From assembly GCA_029259635.1 (NCBI GenBank), contig JAJDEU010000010.1, forward strand, positions 1-64,000: a stretch of DNA of 64,000 nucleotides, in the 5' to 3' direction. Below are positions 1-8,922 of the stretch, in pieces. Position numbers and translations under genes: made by a program. Under the pieces are notes generated by a model, which saw only the letters and a list, made by a program, of their open reading frames with translations, made no database searches and was not told where the DNA came from. The stretch's first letter is position 1. Each line of letters begins with the position of its first letter. Source of the DNA: Planctomycetota bacterium. GTDB taxonomy: Bacteria; Planctomycetota; UBA1135; GCA-002686595.

Positions 1-2
1 AG

Positions 3-317
3 AAGGAAGTCTTCCACGTTGAGCACGACCCGAAGAGCACCGAGCAAATCGCGGCCGAGTGCATGCACATCACCGAGGATGTGCTCGATTCGAAGTTCGA
101 CTATCACTTCCACAAGTTGCCGGACGCTGACCGCGCGGAAACGATCAACATGATCAACAACTACACGCGCGAAGCGATCCTTCCCCCTGTTGTCGAGCGA
201 CTCGTCGCCCGCCAGGTGGCACTAGAGAAGCGCTTCGAGGCCATGGAAGGACTGACCGAACGAATGCTTGAACTGCTTTCGAGCGAAGGGTCGACCTCGG
301 CCGCCTCGGCAAGCTAG
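3..317 (+). CDS. C-terminal fragment of an unrecognised protein (5' end outside window)
   Basis: The reading frame is already open at the window edge and runs to a TAG at 315-317, giving about 104 residues with no start in view. The fragment is mainly predicted helix, with a charged C-terminal stretch (Leu-Glu-Lys-Arg-Phe-Glu-Ala) that could form a short coiled coil and a Ser/Ala-rich tail. I recognise no motif. The alcohol dehydrogenase gene starts only five bases after its stop, so the two are probably co-transcribed. Function unknown. Confidence 0.6.
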   Translation, partial: KEVFHVEHDPKSTEQIAAECMHITEDVLDSKFDYHFHKLPDADRAETINMINNYTREAILPPVVERLVARQVALEKRFEAMEGLTERMLELLSSEGSTSAASAS

Positions 318-322
318 TCCCC

Positions 323-1300
323 GTGCAGGGGCTCTGGTTGGAGAGCGGAAGTCTCGACTTCCGCGAGGATCTCGAAGAGCCCCTCGCCGTAAGAAACGAA
401 ACCCGCGTGAAGATTCTTCGCGCGGGCGTCTGCGCGACCGACTTGGCGCTGCTCCGCGGGTACATGGACTTTTGCGGTGTCCCCGGACATGAGTTCGTCG
501 GAATCGCCATCGACGGTCCCCTGCGGGGACAGCGGGTCGTGGGGGAGATCAACGCGAGCTGCGGGTCTTGCGATACTTGCAAGAGCGGTATGGAGGGCCA
601 TTGTCCAACGCGAACCGTTTTGGGGATTCTCCATCGTCCCGGAGCCTTTGCCGAACAAATCCGACTGCCCACCGCCAATCTGCATCGCGTGCCCGATTCA
701 CTCCCCACGGATTGGGCGACCTTCGCCGAGCCGGCCGCGGCCGCCTTTGAAATACGCGAACAAGTTGCGCTGTCCCCCGGCAGTCGAGCATTGGTTCAAG
801 GCGACGGTCGGCTGGGCCTGCTCTGCGCTCAAGTCTTGGCCCTCGAGGGCCTGACGGTCGAAGTCTCTGGCCGCCACCCGGAAAGGGAAGAGTGGCTTCC
901 CAACGGAATCGGGCACCTCGGGACCGAACCCAACGGAAAAGGTCGCCCCGGATACGACCTCGTCGTTGAGGCCAGCGGAGACCCTTATGGAATTGTGAGC
1001 GCTTTGAATGCCGTTCGCCCCAGGGGTACCGTAGTGTTAAAGACCACGACGGAGCCGAGTCCAGAAGCCAACGGGGACTTGGACCTCGCTCAGCTCGTCG
1101 TGAATGAAATCAGTCTAGTGGGATCGCGCTGCGGTCCCTTTGAACCTGCTCTCGATGCCCTGAACGAGGAGCGCCTAATCGTCGCTCCCATGATCGAAGC
1201 CCACTACCCTCTCTCCGAAGGCCAACGCGCCTTCGACCGAGCCTCCCAACGGGGAGTCCTCAAAATATTGATCGACGTGAATGACGATGACGCGAACTGA
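323..1300 (+). CDS. Zinc-dependent alcohol dehydrogenase (MDR family)
   Basis: A 325-residue medium-chain dehydrogenase/reductase, expected to oxidise an alcohol or polyol with NAD(P) in the cytoplasm. The catalytic zinc ligands are visible as Cys37 in the GVCATD motif and the His56-Glu57 pair in GHEFVG. The structural zinc lobe is the four-cysteine set C80, C83, C86 and C94. A FAEP segment and a Rossmann-like region follow, although the glycine motif (GDGRLGLLCAQ) is somewhat unusual. The start is GTG at 323, five bases after the previous stop. The 3' end overlaps the next start at 1281 by 20 bases, implying one transcript with the pyrophosphorylase. The substrate cannot be told from sequence. 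Confidence 0.85.
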   Translation: MQGLWLESGSLDFREDLEEPLAVRNETRVKILRAGVCATDLALLRGYMDFCGVPGHEFVGIAIDGPLRGQRVVGEINASCGSCDTCKSGMEGHCPTRTVLGILHRPGAFAEQIRLPTANLHRVPDSLPTDWATFAEPAAAAFEIREQVALSPGSRALVQGDGRLGLLCAQVLALEGLTVEVSGRHPEREEWLPNGIGHLGTEPNGKGRPGYDLVVEASGDPYGIVSALNAVRPRGTVVLKTTTEPSPEANGDLDLAQLVVNEISLVGSRCGPFEPALDALNEERLIVAPMIEAHYPLSEGQRAFDRASQRGVLKILIDVNDDDAN

Positions 1301-2687
1301 GTCCGAGCTCCGAGCAGTCGCTAAGGCTGCTGACCAAGGGCACCTCTTTGATTTTTGGTCCGACCTGAGCGAGCCCCAACAAGCGTCCCTTCTCGCGCAA
1401 ATCGATGCTCTCGATTTCGGCGTTGTCGATCACCTGCGAGGGCTTCAAAAGTCCAGCGAGCCGGTCGCGATCCAGGGCGAGCTAGAGCCCCCGGAGACCT
1501 TTCCGCTCCTCCGAAAAGGCGCGACAGAGGAACGCGCCCGTCGCGCGTCTCAGCTCGGCGAAGTCTTGCTTGGCGCAGGTCGCGTCGGATTCGTTCTCGT
1601 TGCGGGCGGTCAGGCATCGCGCCTGGGCTACAAGGGACCGAAAGGCGCATTCCCCGTTGGTCCGGTCAGTGGGAGGACCCTGTTCGAGACTCATGGACGC
1701 AAGCTGCGCGCCGCGTCGAAACGCTACGACTGCGCGATGCCGTGGTACGTGATGACCTCGGTCCAGAACGACGAAGCGACCAAGAGCTTCATGAAGGAGC
1801 ATCACTTCTTCGGGCTGCCGGAGGAGGACGTGTTCTTCTTTTCCCAGGCGATGCTGCCCGCGCTCGATGACGAAGGCCGCATCCTGATGGCCAAGAAGCA
1901 CGAGCTCTTTCTCGCGCCAAACGGTCACGGTGGAGTTCTCGAAGCTCTCGCGACGTCGGGAGCGCTCCGAGATATGGAGCAACGCGAGATCGACCTGGTT
2001 AGTTATTTCCAAGTCGATAACCCGCTGGTGCGCCCAGCGGACCCGATGTTCTTTGGGTTGCACCGCCTGGCCGACGCCAACATGTCGAGCAAGGTTGTCG
2101 ACAAGACGGATCCCGACGAGAAGGTCGGCGTGCTCGGGCGAATCGACGGCTCGATGGGCATCATCGAGTACTCCGATTTACCGGATGATCTCAGGAAAGC
2201 GCGCGACGCGGATGGGGCACTTCGCTTCCGCGCCGGCAACATCGCCGTTCACGCCATCAACCGTCACTTCATCGAGGAGCTCACTCGGGATGGACTGAAG
2301 CTGCCCTGGCACTTAGCGCGGAAGAAGATGAAGGTCTGCGGGCCCAAGGGAACCGTCACCGAGAGCTGGGGAACGAAGTTCGAGACCTTTGTTTTCGACG
2401 CGCTCTCCGAATCTTCGAACAGCATCACCTTTGAGGTCTCCCGTGCTCACGAGTTCAGCCCGGTAAAGAATGCGAAGGGCGGCGACTCACCGGAAACGGC
2501 GCGCCGCGATCTATGCGCGCTGTACTCCAGCTGGGTTCAAGCCTCCGGCCGCGAGCTCCCGCCGGCCGATGCCGACGGCGTGACGCCTGTCGAGATCGAC
2601 CCCATGGTGGCCGAGAACGAGGCCGCCTTCGTCGCCGCGCGCTCTCGCCCCGCGATTACTCCACGGGGACATCACTACGACGGTTGA
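1281..2687 (+). CDS. UDP-N-acetylhexosamine / UDP-sugar pyrophosphorylase (eukaryote-type UAP/UGP family)
   Basis: A 468-residue uridylyltransferase that should join a sugar 1-phosphate (most likely GlcNAc-1-P) to UTP, supplying UDP-sugar for peptidoglycan or glycans. The nucleotide-binding loop VAGGQASRLGYKGPKG lies at about 108-121, and a QVDNPL motif near 245 matches the sugar-nucleotide/Mg site of eukaryotic UAP enzymes. Length fits UAP (about 470-520) rather than bifunctional bacterial GlmU, and no acetyltransferase left-handed beta helix is present. It overlaps the upstream dehydrogenase and precedes ddl and dapB, a context that suggests cell-wall precursor supply. Glucose-1-P or galactose-1-P specificity cannot be excluded. 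Confidence 0.85.
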   Translation: MTMTRTESELRAVAKAADQGHLFDFWSDLSEPQQASLLAQIDALDFGVVDHLRGLQKSSEPVAIQGELEPPETFPLLRKGATEERARRASQLGEVLLGAGRVGFVLVAGGQASRLGYKGPKGAFPVGPVSGRTLFETHGRKLRAASKRYDCAMPWYVMTSVQNDEATKSFMKEHHFFGLPEEDVFFFSQAMLPALDDEGRILMAKKHELFLAPNGHGGVLEALATSGALRDMEQREIDLVSYFQVDNPLVRPADPMFFGLHRLADANMSSKVVDKTDPDEKVGVLGRIDGSMGIIEYSDLPDDLRKARDADGALRFRAGNIAVHAINRHFIEELTRDGLKLPWHLARKKMKVCGPKGTVTESWGTKFETFVFDALSESSNSITFEVSRAHEFSPVKNAKGGDSPETARRDLCALYSSWVQASGRELPPADADGVTPVEIDPMVAENEAAFVAARSRPAITPRGHHYDG

Positions 2688-2804
2688 GCGAAGCGCGACC
2701 CGCCCTGAGGTTTGGAAAGTCCCTCGACCCCGTGATTGAGGGCAGCGGAATTGGTAGCGTGAGGATTCGCCGCTACTCAACCCGATCCGAGCACCTCGCA
2801 CCCC

Positions 2805-3884
2805 GTGAACGCCTTCTTTAATCCCGCGCAAGCCACTGCCGGCGAGCGAGGGTTGGACCAACTGAACGCAGCTGTCTTGTACGGTGGGTGTTCAAGTGAA
2901 GCCGAGGTTTCGTGTGTAACGGGGCAGGCCGTCTTCGAGGCCCTGCGGGAGTGTTCGCTCGCGGGACGCGGGCCGAAGAGCGTTCGCGCGATCGAGCTGG
3001 ACCGTGAGGTTCGGTGGAAGGTTCGCGGCGAGAACGGCGAGCTACAGACCTTTCTTAAGCAGCTCGCGGGTATCGACATTTGCTTCCTCGCCTTGCATGG
3101 AGGAGATGGGGAAGACGGGCATGCCCAGGGCTTGCTTGCAGCGGCGGGCGTTACCTTCACCGGCTCATCGCTCGGGGCCGCGTCCGCCTCGATGGATAAA
3201 GAGTTCTCGCGACTGGTGGCCGAAAGCGCTGGCCTGTCCGTGGCCGATGGAGTCCTGGTCGACCGAGAGCGTTGGAACGCCGAAGAAGAGCGAGCCTTCC
3301 TCCCGCTGCTGCAGCGCAGTCCCAGCGGTGTGTGCGTGAAACCTCGTCGCGGCGGCTCCTCGGTTGGCGTCGTTCACGGTCGCGCTTCGGAAGAGATCGC
3401 TGATGCCGTGCTCGCCATTCTCGAGGACGGGGATGACGCGTTGATCGAGAGCTGGACCGAGGGCATTGAGGTGGCCTGTGCCGTCCTCGGTAATCGTAGA
3501 GGCGATCCACGCTCTCTAATGCCCGTTGAGATACGGCCGCATGCTGGGCGGTTCTTCGACTACGACGAGAAGTACTCCGCAAGTGGGGCAGACGAGTTTT
3601 GTCCACCGATCAGCATTGACACCGAGACCTGTTCCGTCATTGGAGAGCGCGCACTCGCCATTCATCGCGCGCTCGGCTGCGATGGCTACTCCCGCTCGGA
3701 CTTCATTATTCCCGCGAGCGCGGCGGCGGCTTCGGAACCTGTTTTTCTCGAACTCAATTCATTGCCCGGCCTGACTCCGCGCTCCTTGCTCCCTCTGGCA
3801 GCAGCGGAAGCCGGACTCGACTTTGGCTCTCTCTGTCTTGGCATTCTGGCGGCGGGCCTTCAAAAGGACGAGCTTTACCGGTGA
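2805..3884 (+). CDS. ddl: D-alanine--D-alanine ligase
   Basis: An ATP-grasp ligase that makes the D-Ala-D-Ala dipeptide of peptidoglycan in the cytoplasm. The N-terminal motif VLYGGCSSEAEVS is the usual GGxSxExxVS signature, HGGDGEDG follows, KPRRGGSSVGV contributes to ATP binding, and LELNSLPGLTPRSLLP near the C terminus is the family metal and product signature. The GTG at 2805 gives 359 residues. A TTG about 16 codons further on (near 2853) would start just before the conserved core, so the exact start is uncertain. It overlaps dapB by four bases (GTGA), which indicates translational coupling. Its presence implies a conventional peptidoglycan pathway. Confidence 0.93.
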   Translation: MNAFFNPAQATAGERGLDQLNAAVLYGGCSSEAEVSCVTGQAVFEALRECSLAGRGPKSVRAIELDREVRWKVRGENGELQTFLKQLAGIDICFLALHGGDGEDGHAQGLLAAAGVTFTGSSLGAASASMDKEFSRLVAESAGLSVADGVLVDRERWNAEEERAFLPLLQRSPSGVCVKPRRGGSSVGVVHGRASEEIADAVLAILEDGDDALIESWTEGIEVACAVLGNRRGDPRSLMPVEIRPHAGRFFDYDEKYSASGADEFCPPISIDTETCSVIGERALAIHRALGCDGYSRSDFIIPASAAAASEPVFLELNSLPGLTPRSLLPLAAAEAGLDFGSLCLGILAAGLQKDELYR

Positions 3885-4573
3885 GCTTAGAGGTACTCGT
3901 CATCGGAGCCGGAGGCCGAATGGGCCAAATGGTTTGCGACTGGCTCGACGCTTCCGATGAGTTCGAGTTGGTCGGGCGCGTCGACCGGGGAGACTCACTC
4001 GGCGAGGCCCTGGAGAACCGCAGCGGGATAGTCGGGATTGATTTCACGGAAGCTGGACTGGGGTTCAAGCACGGTCTCGCCATGTTGCGAGCTGGCATTC
4101 GCCCGCTCATTGGAACCAGCGGTGTCTCGCCTGAAGAGATTGCCGAGCTCCACGAACGCGCGCTCGCCGCTTCGGTCGGCGGGTTGGTTGTCCCCAACTT
4201 TAGTCTGGGGATGTGTGCTCTCCAGGAAGCCGCTCAACGCATCGCCGCGCTCAACCACGAGACCGTGCGCATTATCGAAATGCATCACACCGGCAAAGTC
4301 GATGCCCCTTCTGGAACCGCGCTCGATACCGCTCGACGCATTCAGGCAGCCGGAGACCACAGCGAAGTTCCGATACACTCCATTCGTTCCGCCGGGGTTC
4401 ACGCGCGTCAAGAAGTCGTCTTCGGCTCCAGCGATGAGCGGCTCAGCCTGACTCACGAAGCCTTTTCTAGAGAGGCGTACTTGCCGGGTATCCGGATCGC
4501 GCTCCGATTCGTCGCGACGGCTCGGGGGATTCACCTCGGGCTTCAGTCCGCGATTCAAGCGCAACTCCAATAA
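3881..4573 (+). CDS. dapB: 4-hydroxy-tetrahydrodipicolinate reductase
   Basis: A 230-residue NAD(P)H-dependent reductase in the diaminopimelate/lysine pathway. It shows the N-terminal dinucleotide motif GAGGRMGQ, a GTSG motif, and the catalytic signature EMHHTGKVDAPSGTA, which contains the His-His pair, the catalytic Lys and the substrate-binding DAPSGTA loop. It is slightly shorter than the usual 240-275 residues but contains both domains. The GTG start at 3881 sits inside the ddl stop (GTGA). Coupling of ddl and dapB joins two steps that feed the peptidoglycan stem peptide. Confidence 0.93.
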   Translation: MSLEVLVIGAGGRMGQMVCDWLDASDEFELVGRVDRGDSLGEALENRSGIVGIDFTEAGLGFKHGLAMLRAGIRPLIGTSGVSPEEIAELHERALAASVGGLVVPNFSLGMCALQEAAQRIAALNHETVRIIEMHHTGKVDAPSGTALDTARRIQAAGDHSEVPIHSIRSAGVHARQEVVFGSSDERLSLTHEAFSREAYLPGIRIALRFVATARGIHLGLQSAIQAQLQ

Positions 4574-4665
4574 GCCATCGGTTCGATTTTAGCGCATCCG
4601 CGAGCAGAAAGTCGCGCTCTCCACTTGCACAAACCCGATCGGAAGGCGCATCTTGTGCGGCCCGT

Positions 4666-4752
4666 GCCGGGGTGGCGGAATTGGCAGACGCGATGGATTC
4701 AAAATCCATTTCTCGCAAGGGAGTGGGGGTTCGATTCCCCCCCTCGGCACCA
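4666..4752 (+). tRNA. tRNA-Leu (anticodon CAA)
   Basis: An 87-base class II tRNA with the CCA end encoded. The acceptor stem GCCGGGG pairs with CCTCGGC (one G-T pair), followed by discriminator A and CCA. The anticodon arm is ATGGA/TCCAT around the loop TTCAAAA, with anticodon CAA at 4700-4702. A variable arm (CTCGCAAGGGAG) and a T arm with GTTCGATTC complete the fold. It reads the UUG codon. A TTGCAC at 4625-4630 is a possible -35 element, but no clear -10 box is seen. Confidence 0.97.
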
Positions 4753-4820
4753 ACCATCCATCGCGCAAGAACCGACTTGCCGTTGAAACGGAGAGGGAGC
4801 GGACGCGGGGCCAACCTGCC

Positions 4821-5450
4821 ATGGACGCTGATCATCACACTGCGCGCGGGATTGGAGAGGAAAGCCCCGCGTGGCCTCGAGGTCCGCTTTGGGACCCGCT
4901 GATGGCCCATATGCTGGGTCAGCTCGGAACGCTCACTACGGGAGTGGAACGGCTTCGAGCCTGGGTCGAGGACGGAGCTGGAGCACCGCCGGAGGACGCC
5001 GATCTAAGCTCCCACAGCAGGCGTGCGGGCTGGATCGTCGGAGCGCTACTCGCGGCGGGCGGGACGAACATCCTCCATGCCCGGAGAGAACCCGCAGGCC
5101 TAGAGCAGCTACTCGCCGAGGTTCGAGCCCTCCTGTCCAAGCGGGGCAGGGGGCTAGCTCAGCCGCTCAAGAAGCTTGCGCTGGTCGAAGGCGCGTCCAA
5201 TGACTGGGAGATTCCTTGGGCCGTCTCCAACGCCCTGTTTCTCGCAGGCTCCGAAGAGTGCGCTCTGGAGCTGGAGTGGACTTTTGAGCGGGATGCGACC
5301 GGGTATACTCTTTGGGCAAAAAGGCCAATGGGGGAGGTGCTCGCGGCCTTCATCGAGGATCTGAGCTCGAAGCGACCCGGCGTGAACCTCCGTTGCGCTG
5401 GGGGCGAGTGCTTGCTTCACCTCGATCAAGAGCCCCAATCATCTCCATGA
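4821..5450 (+). CDS. Hypothetical protein, possibly a degenerate histidine-kinase-like fold
   Basis: I do not recognise this 209-residue protein. The frame stays open upstream through the tRNA, so the start must lie after 4752. The ATG at 4821 is the first good candidate; 4902 and 4911 are alternatives. The N-terminal half is helical (DPLMAHMLGQL, then an Arg/Ala-rich stretch) and the C-terminal half looks alpha/beta. The order of a helical His-containing segment then an alpha/beta domain faintly recalls a histidine kinase dimerisation and ATPase pair or a ChpT-type phosphotransferase, but the N and G boxes are absent; this is speculation. Its stop overlaps the NifU-domain start by four bases (ATGA), so the two are coupled. 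Confidence 0.6.
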   Translation: MDADHHTARGIGEESPAWPRGPLWDPLMAHMLGQLGTLTTGVERLRAWVEDGAGAPPEDADLSSHSRRAGWIVGALLAAGGTNILHARREPAGLEQLLAEVRALLSKRGRGLAQPLKKLALVEGASNDWEIPWAVSNALFLAGSEECALELEWTFERDATGYTLWAKRPMGEVLAAFIEDLSSKRPGVNLRCAGGECLLHLDQEPQSSP

Positions 5451-5740
5451 ATTTTCTCGCCAGACTCTTTCACAGCGAAACGCCGGTTGAGCTCCCACCT
5501 GCAGAAGGGGATCCGGTTCGTGTTGCTGAAGTCGAGGCGCTCTTGGAGGAGCTCCGCCCGCTCTTCCGGGCTGATGGAGGCGACATGCACCTCGTGCGGG
5601 TCACCCCGGAGGGGGAGGTCAGCGTTCGTCTGGTTGGAGCCTGCGGCAGTTGCTCTCTCAGCAATTTGACTCTTCGAGGGGCCGTCGAACCCTTGCTCAA
5701 GAAAAGGCTCGACTGGTTTCAAGCCCTCCACGCCGGCTAG
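5447..5740 (+). CDS. NifU C-terminal-domain protein (Fe-S cluster scaffold/carrier)
   Basis: A 97-residue protein beginning at ATG 5447. It ends in a NifU-like domain: VEALLEELRPLFRADGGDM, then a beta segment, then GACGSC with the CxxC pair that binds a transient Fe-S cluster, followed by LTLRGAVEPLL. It probably delivers clusters to apo-proteins in the cytoplasm. The four-base overlap with the upstream hypothetical gene suggests a shared role, but that partner is uncharacterised. Length matches stand-alone NfuA/NifU-C proteins without the A-type domain. Confidence 0.88.
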   Translation: MNFLARLFHSETPVELPPAEGDPVRVAEVEALLEELRPLFRADGGDMHLVRVTPEGEVSVRLVGACGSCSLSNLTLRGAVEPLLKKRLDWFQALHAG

Positions 5741-5865
5741 CCGGAGGCCACGCTAGGGCACGTACTCGACGCCATAAATCGGCAATCCCCACTCGTAGTT
5801 CACGAGCACGTCCGTACTAACCTGATAGATTCGCACCCTCCGCTCCGCGCCCCCCATTGAACGAC

Positions 5866-8043
5866 ATGATCCGTGCCTCCCGCTTGAAGCTCTGCATTGC
5901 AGCCGTCGCTTCGTTCCTTTCCTATGGTTGCTCCGACCCGGCGATTGAGCAAGCCGATCTGTCGCTCTACTTCACCGGCACGGTCAATGGCTACATCGAA
6001 CCCTGCGGATGCGTCGCCGGGCAGATCGGCGGCATCGACCGAATCGCGGGCTTTATCGAGGACGGACTCGAGGCCAACCCCAATTCGCTCTTCATTGAGA
6101 CTGGGGATTTCATCTCCGAGGATTACCTGCTCGACGAGGCTGTTCTGCGGCAGCTTCCGCTCAAGGCAGAAGCGTTCTTCTCGGCTTGGTCGCGACTCGG
6201 GTGCGTCGCCATGGCCGTCGGGGAGAATGACCTGTTGACCTTGGGTGTCGACACTCTCAAGAAGCTGTCCGCCCAGTATGACATCCCGCTTTTGTGCGGG
6301 AACTTGACCGATAAGGCTGGCGAACAAGTCTTTGAGAGCTACGTCATCGTCGAGCGCAACGGCAAGAAAATCGGAATCTTCAGCTTACTCGCGCCCGAGC
6401 TTGATCAACCGATTGCGCACGACGCCGAGATGGTTGATGTCGCTGGTCTTCTACGCCCTCAGGGGCTTCGCTTTCAAAACTGGAGCGCGCGTGCGAAGGA
6501 AATTGTCGCAGAGTTGCAGCCCCAAACGGATCTGATCCTGTGCGCGTCGCACCTCGGGTTCAACCTGAATCGGAAACTCGCCAAGGCTCTCCCTCAGATT
6601 GATGTGGTGTTCGGTGGACACTTTGGAGAAGCCAAGAAGGATCGCTACTTCGTCGGCAAGACTCCCGTTTTGGTTTCGCTCGTGAGAGGAGCGCGCGTTG
6701 GTCGCGTTGATTGGTGGTGGCCCGAACCCGAGAAGTTCTTTGCGGCAAAAGACAAACGAGGGAAAGAGGGCAATGGCAAACTTCTAGACGTCAGCAGTCG
6801 GTTGGAAGTTCAAACCGATTACGTAGTCGCGATGTCGGAATACAACGCAATTCAGAAGCGCAAAAAAGCGCACACCGACGAGATGTACGAGCTGCTCTAC
6901 CAGGACAAGGTTGCGCTCATCAATGGTGCCGAGCGACAGTTCCAACAACTCCCGGAAGAGCCAACCGTCAATCGCTTCTCTTTCGTGCAGGTCCCCATGC
7001 ACCGCGCACTGCGACGCGACGAGCATACTCTGACAGGCATTGATGATTATCACGACAAGCTCAACGAGCTTTGGACGGTCAAACAACCGAAGAACAACCG
7101 AGAGCAAGTCGAGCGATACATCGGACCAGAGGCCTGCGTGCGATGCCATCCGAACCAATATGAGTTCTGGAAAGCCACTCGCCATAGCTTTGCGCTACGC
7201 GCTCTAGAGGCGACCAAACAGGAAGTCGATCCCGAGTGCTTCTATTGCCACACGGTGGGGTATCGACTTGAGGGGGGATTCCACAGGCCGGGTCGCCAAG
7301 CCGGCTACGAGAATGTGCAGTGCGCAGCGTGCCACGGACCGGGTGCGGATCATGTGTCGGGTGGCACGAGCTATTTCAACACCGAGCTCTTTTCACCGAG
7401 CGGTGCTGACTCTTGCGCTCAATGTCACAACAAAATTCACGATCCAAAATTCGAGACGAGCCGAGCGCGAAAGCTATCGCTGGTTGCGTGCCCACCCCTC
7501 GAGCCCGTCGGCCGGCGCAATAAAGACATGCTCGACGCGGCCGCTCAAGCAGCTCAGGCCTACGTCAATGAGCGTTCTCCGCGCTGGCCTGAAATCATCT
7601 ATGCCTACCGAATGGCCGGGCTCAACGATGACGCGCTCAAGGTCGCGGAGGGATGGCTAATCGATCGGCCGCGCAGTAAGGAGGCGCATCTCGCGGTCGG
7701 CCTACAGCTCTTGGAAGCTGGACGATTGGAGGAGTCGGTCAGATACTTCGAATTCGCCACGCGCAAAGCGCCGGGCGACGTCCGAGGATGGAGCGGGCTT
7801 GCTCGAGCGATCATGTCCGTTGAGCCCGAGCGCGCAATGGAAGCCGCCAAGGAAGCTCTCTCCCTCGAACAAGGCAACCCGAGTCACATCCGAACGATGG
7901 CTCAGATACTCATCGGCGAAGGCAGAATCGGAGCCGCGGCGGGAGTCGTCCGGGGATTCACCGAGATCTTCCCGCACTATATTCCCTTATTCGTGGATCT
8001 GTTCGAGGGCCTCGAGCTCGAAACGGCACCGGATAGCGAATAA
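5866..8043 (+). CDS. Lipoprotein: metallophosphatase-like domain + tetrahaem cytochrome c + TPR
   Basis: A 725-residue predicted lipoprotein. The signal peptide ends in a lipobox-like LSYGC at about residue 22. The N-terminal third resembles 5'-nucleotidase/UshA-type metallophosphatases (LYFTGTVNGYIEPCGC, then IETGDFIS and CASHLGFN). The middle holds four c-type haem sites, CVRCH, CFYCH, CAACH and CAQCH, at about 422, 458, 485 and 517, with a GPEACVRCHPNQYEFW context typical of c554-like cytochromes. The C-terminal 200 residues look like TPR helices. A TTG at 5857 is in frame, but the ATG at 5866 gives a clean signal peptide. It stands alone on its strand. It is probably an extracytoplasmic electron carrier or redox enzyme; the substrate is unknown. 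Confidence 0.82.
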   Translation: MIRASRLKLCIAAVASFLSYGCSDPAIEQADLSLYFTGTVNGYIEPCGCVAGQIGGIDRIAGFIEDGLEANPNSLFIETGDFISEDYLLDEAVLRQLPLKAEAFFSAWSRLGCVAMAVGENDLLTLGVDTLKKLSAQYDIPLLCGNLTDKAGEQVFESYVIVERNGKKIGIFSLLAPELDQPIAHDAEMVDVAGLLRPQGLRFQNWSARAKEIVAELQPQTDLILCASHLGFNLNRKLAKALPQIDVVFGGHFGEAKKDRYFVGKTPVLVSLVRGARVGRVDWWWPEPEKFFAAKDKRGKEGNGKLLDVSSRLEVQTDYVVAMSEYNAIQKRKKAHTDEMYELLYQDKVALINGAERQFQQLPEEPTVNRFSFVQVPMHRALRRDEHTLTGIDDYHDKLNELWTVKQPKNNREQVERYIGPEACVRCHPNQYEFWKATRHSFALRALEATKQEVDPECFYCHTVGYRLEGGFHRPGRQAGYENVQCAACHGPGADHVSGGTSYFNTELFSPSGADSCAQCHNKIHDPKFETSRARKLSLVACPPLEPVGRRNKDMLDAAAQAAQAYVNERSPRWPEIIYAYRMAGLNDDALKVAEGWLIDRPRSKEAHLAVGLQLLEAGRLEESVRYFEFATRKAPGDVRGWSGLARAIMSVEPERAMEAAKEALSLEQGNPSHIRTMAQILIGEGRIGAAAGVVRGFTEIFPHYIPLFVDLFEGLELETAPDSE

Positions 8044-8048
8044 CGCAA

Positions 8049-8075
8049 CCACCAAAGAGCAGCATCGCTTGGTGG
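8049..8075. terminator. Stem-loop between convergent genes
   Basis: Perfect 7-bp arms CCACCAA (8049-8055) and TTGGTGG (8069-8075) flank a 13-base loop, starting six bases after the multihaem gene stop and before the convergent cvpA end. No U-tract follows, so it is a weak terminator candidate that could serve either direction. Confidence 0.35.
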
Positions 8076-8126
8076 ACCATTCCACGAAGTCGGAGTCTTC
8101 GAACTGCGGCCTATTGCAGGCGCTGG

Positions 8127-8720
8127 CTAGCGCACCTTCGATGCCGCCGACTTTGTTTTCTCGGTTAGCTGCTTCGCCTCTTCGCGCTTCGTTTTGAAGA
8201 GATCATCGAGCTCGCGGCGGGCATCGGGTCCAACGATGAGCTCCCACTGAGACCCGGCCACCTCGAGAGCTTGCTCACTGTAGGTCTCTCCAAAATTGTT
8301 CGACACCCAGGTTTCGGGTGCAAGCTGACAAGCCGTGGCCACAAATGCGATGTGAACGAGAGCCCCGGTGAACAGGCCGGCCAGAGCGCCGCCCGCGCGA
8401 TCCGCGAGGCCGAGCTGCATCGTCGTGAGGAGCTTGCGACCGAGCACACCGAGCAAAGTTGCCGCCGCCAACCCGAGAATGAAAACCGTAAGCCACACCG
8501 CTCCCGAAGAAACTCGTGAATCGAGCTGGGGAAACGTCTCCTGCAGAACGGGAGCCAAAGGCGGGCTCAGCGCTCGAGCCAGCAACACAGCGCCGGCAAT
8601 TCCGAGGAGGCGAATGACCTGCCACCAGAGCCCGCGGAACGCGCCGAGCACAAACATGATGCCGAGCACGACCAATCCAACGATATCGACCCATGCGAGA
8701 TCCAGCGAAGAGGAGTCCAT
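8127..8720 (-). CDS. CvpA-family membrane protein
   Basis: A 197-residue protein with about four transmembrane helices, beginning LAWVDIVGLVVLGIMFVLGAFRG, the usual CvpA opening. A second helix pair and a glycine/alanine-rich segment (GLADRAGGALAGLFTGALV) follow, then a charged cytoplasmic C-terminal tail. I chose ATG 8720 because the 56 upstream in-frame codons are low-complexity and not membrane-like. CvpA relatives are linked to colicin V production and envelope homeostasis, but their biochemical role is unsettled. It is transcribed convergently with the multihaem lipoprotein gene. Confidence 0.8.
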   Translation of the reverse strand: MDSSSLDLAWVDIVGLVVLGIMFVLGAFRGLWWQVIRLLGIAGAVLLARALSPPLAPVLQETFPQLDSRVSSGAVWLTVFILGLAAATLLGVLGRKLLTTMQLGLADRAGGALAGLFTGALVHIAFVATACQLAPETWVSNNFGETYSEQALEVAGSQWELIVGPDARRELDDLFKTKREEAKQLTEKTKSAASKVR

Positions 8721-8922
8721 TGGTGATGTACTTGGTAGGTGGCGAGAGTCGGGCGAGAAGAGTGGGCGCAAAAAGCTATCAAAGGAACAGGTCCGGTCAC
8801 AGCGAGGGCAACGATTCCCGAGGATCGAGGGACCCTCTCGCTGGGTAATCCTTGAGGTGCCGACGGAAGCTGGCTTGGGCGAGGGCACCGTCCAACCGCG
8901 CCAGGACTAAGCGCGGGATCCC

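Noticed and set aside
4653..4820. In-frame upstream extension of the hypothetical gene through tRNA-Leu
   Set aside because: The frame runs straight through the tRNA gene, so the extension cannot be coding; ATG 4821 is used.
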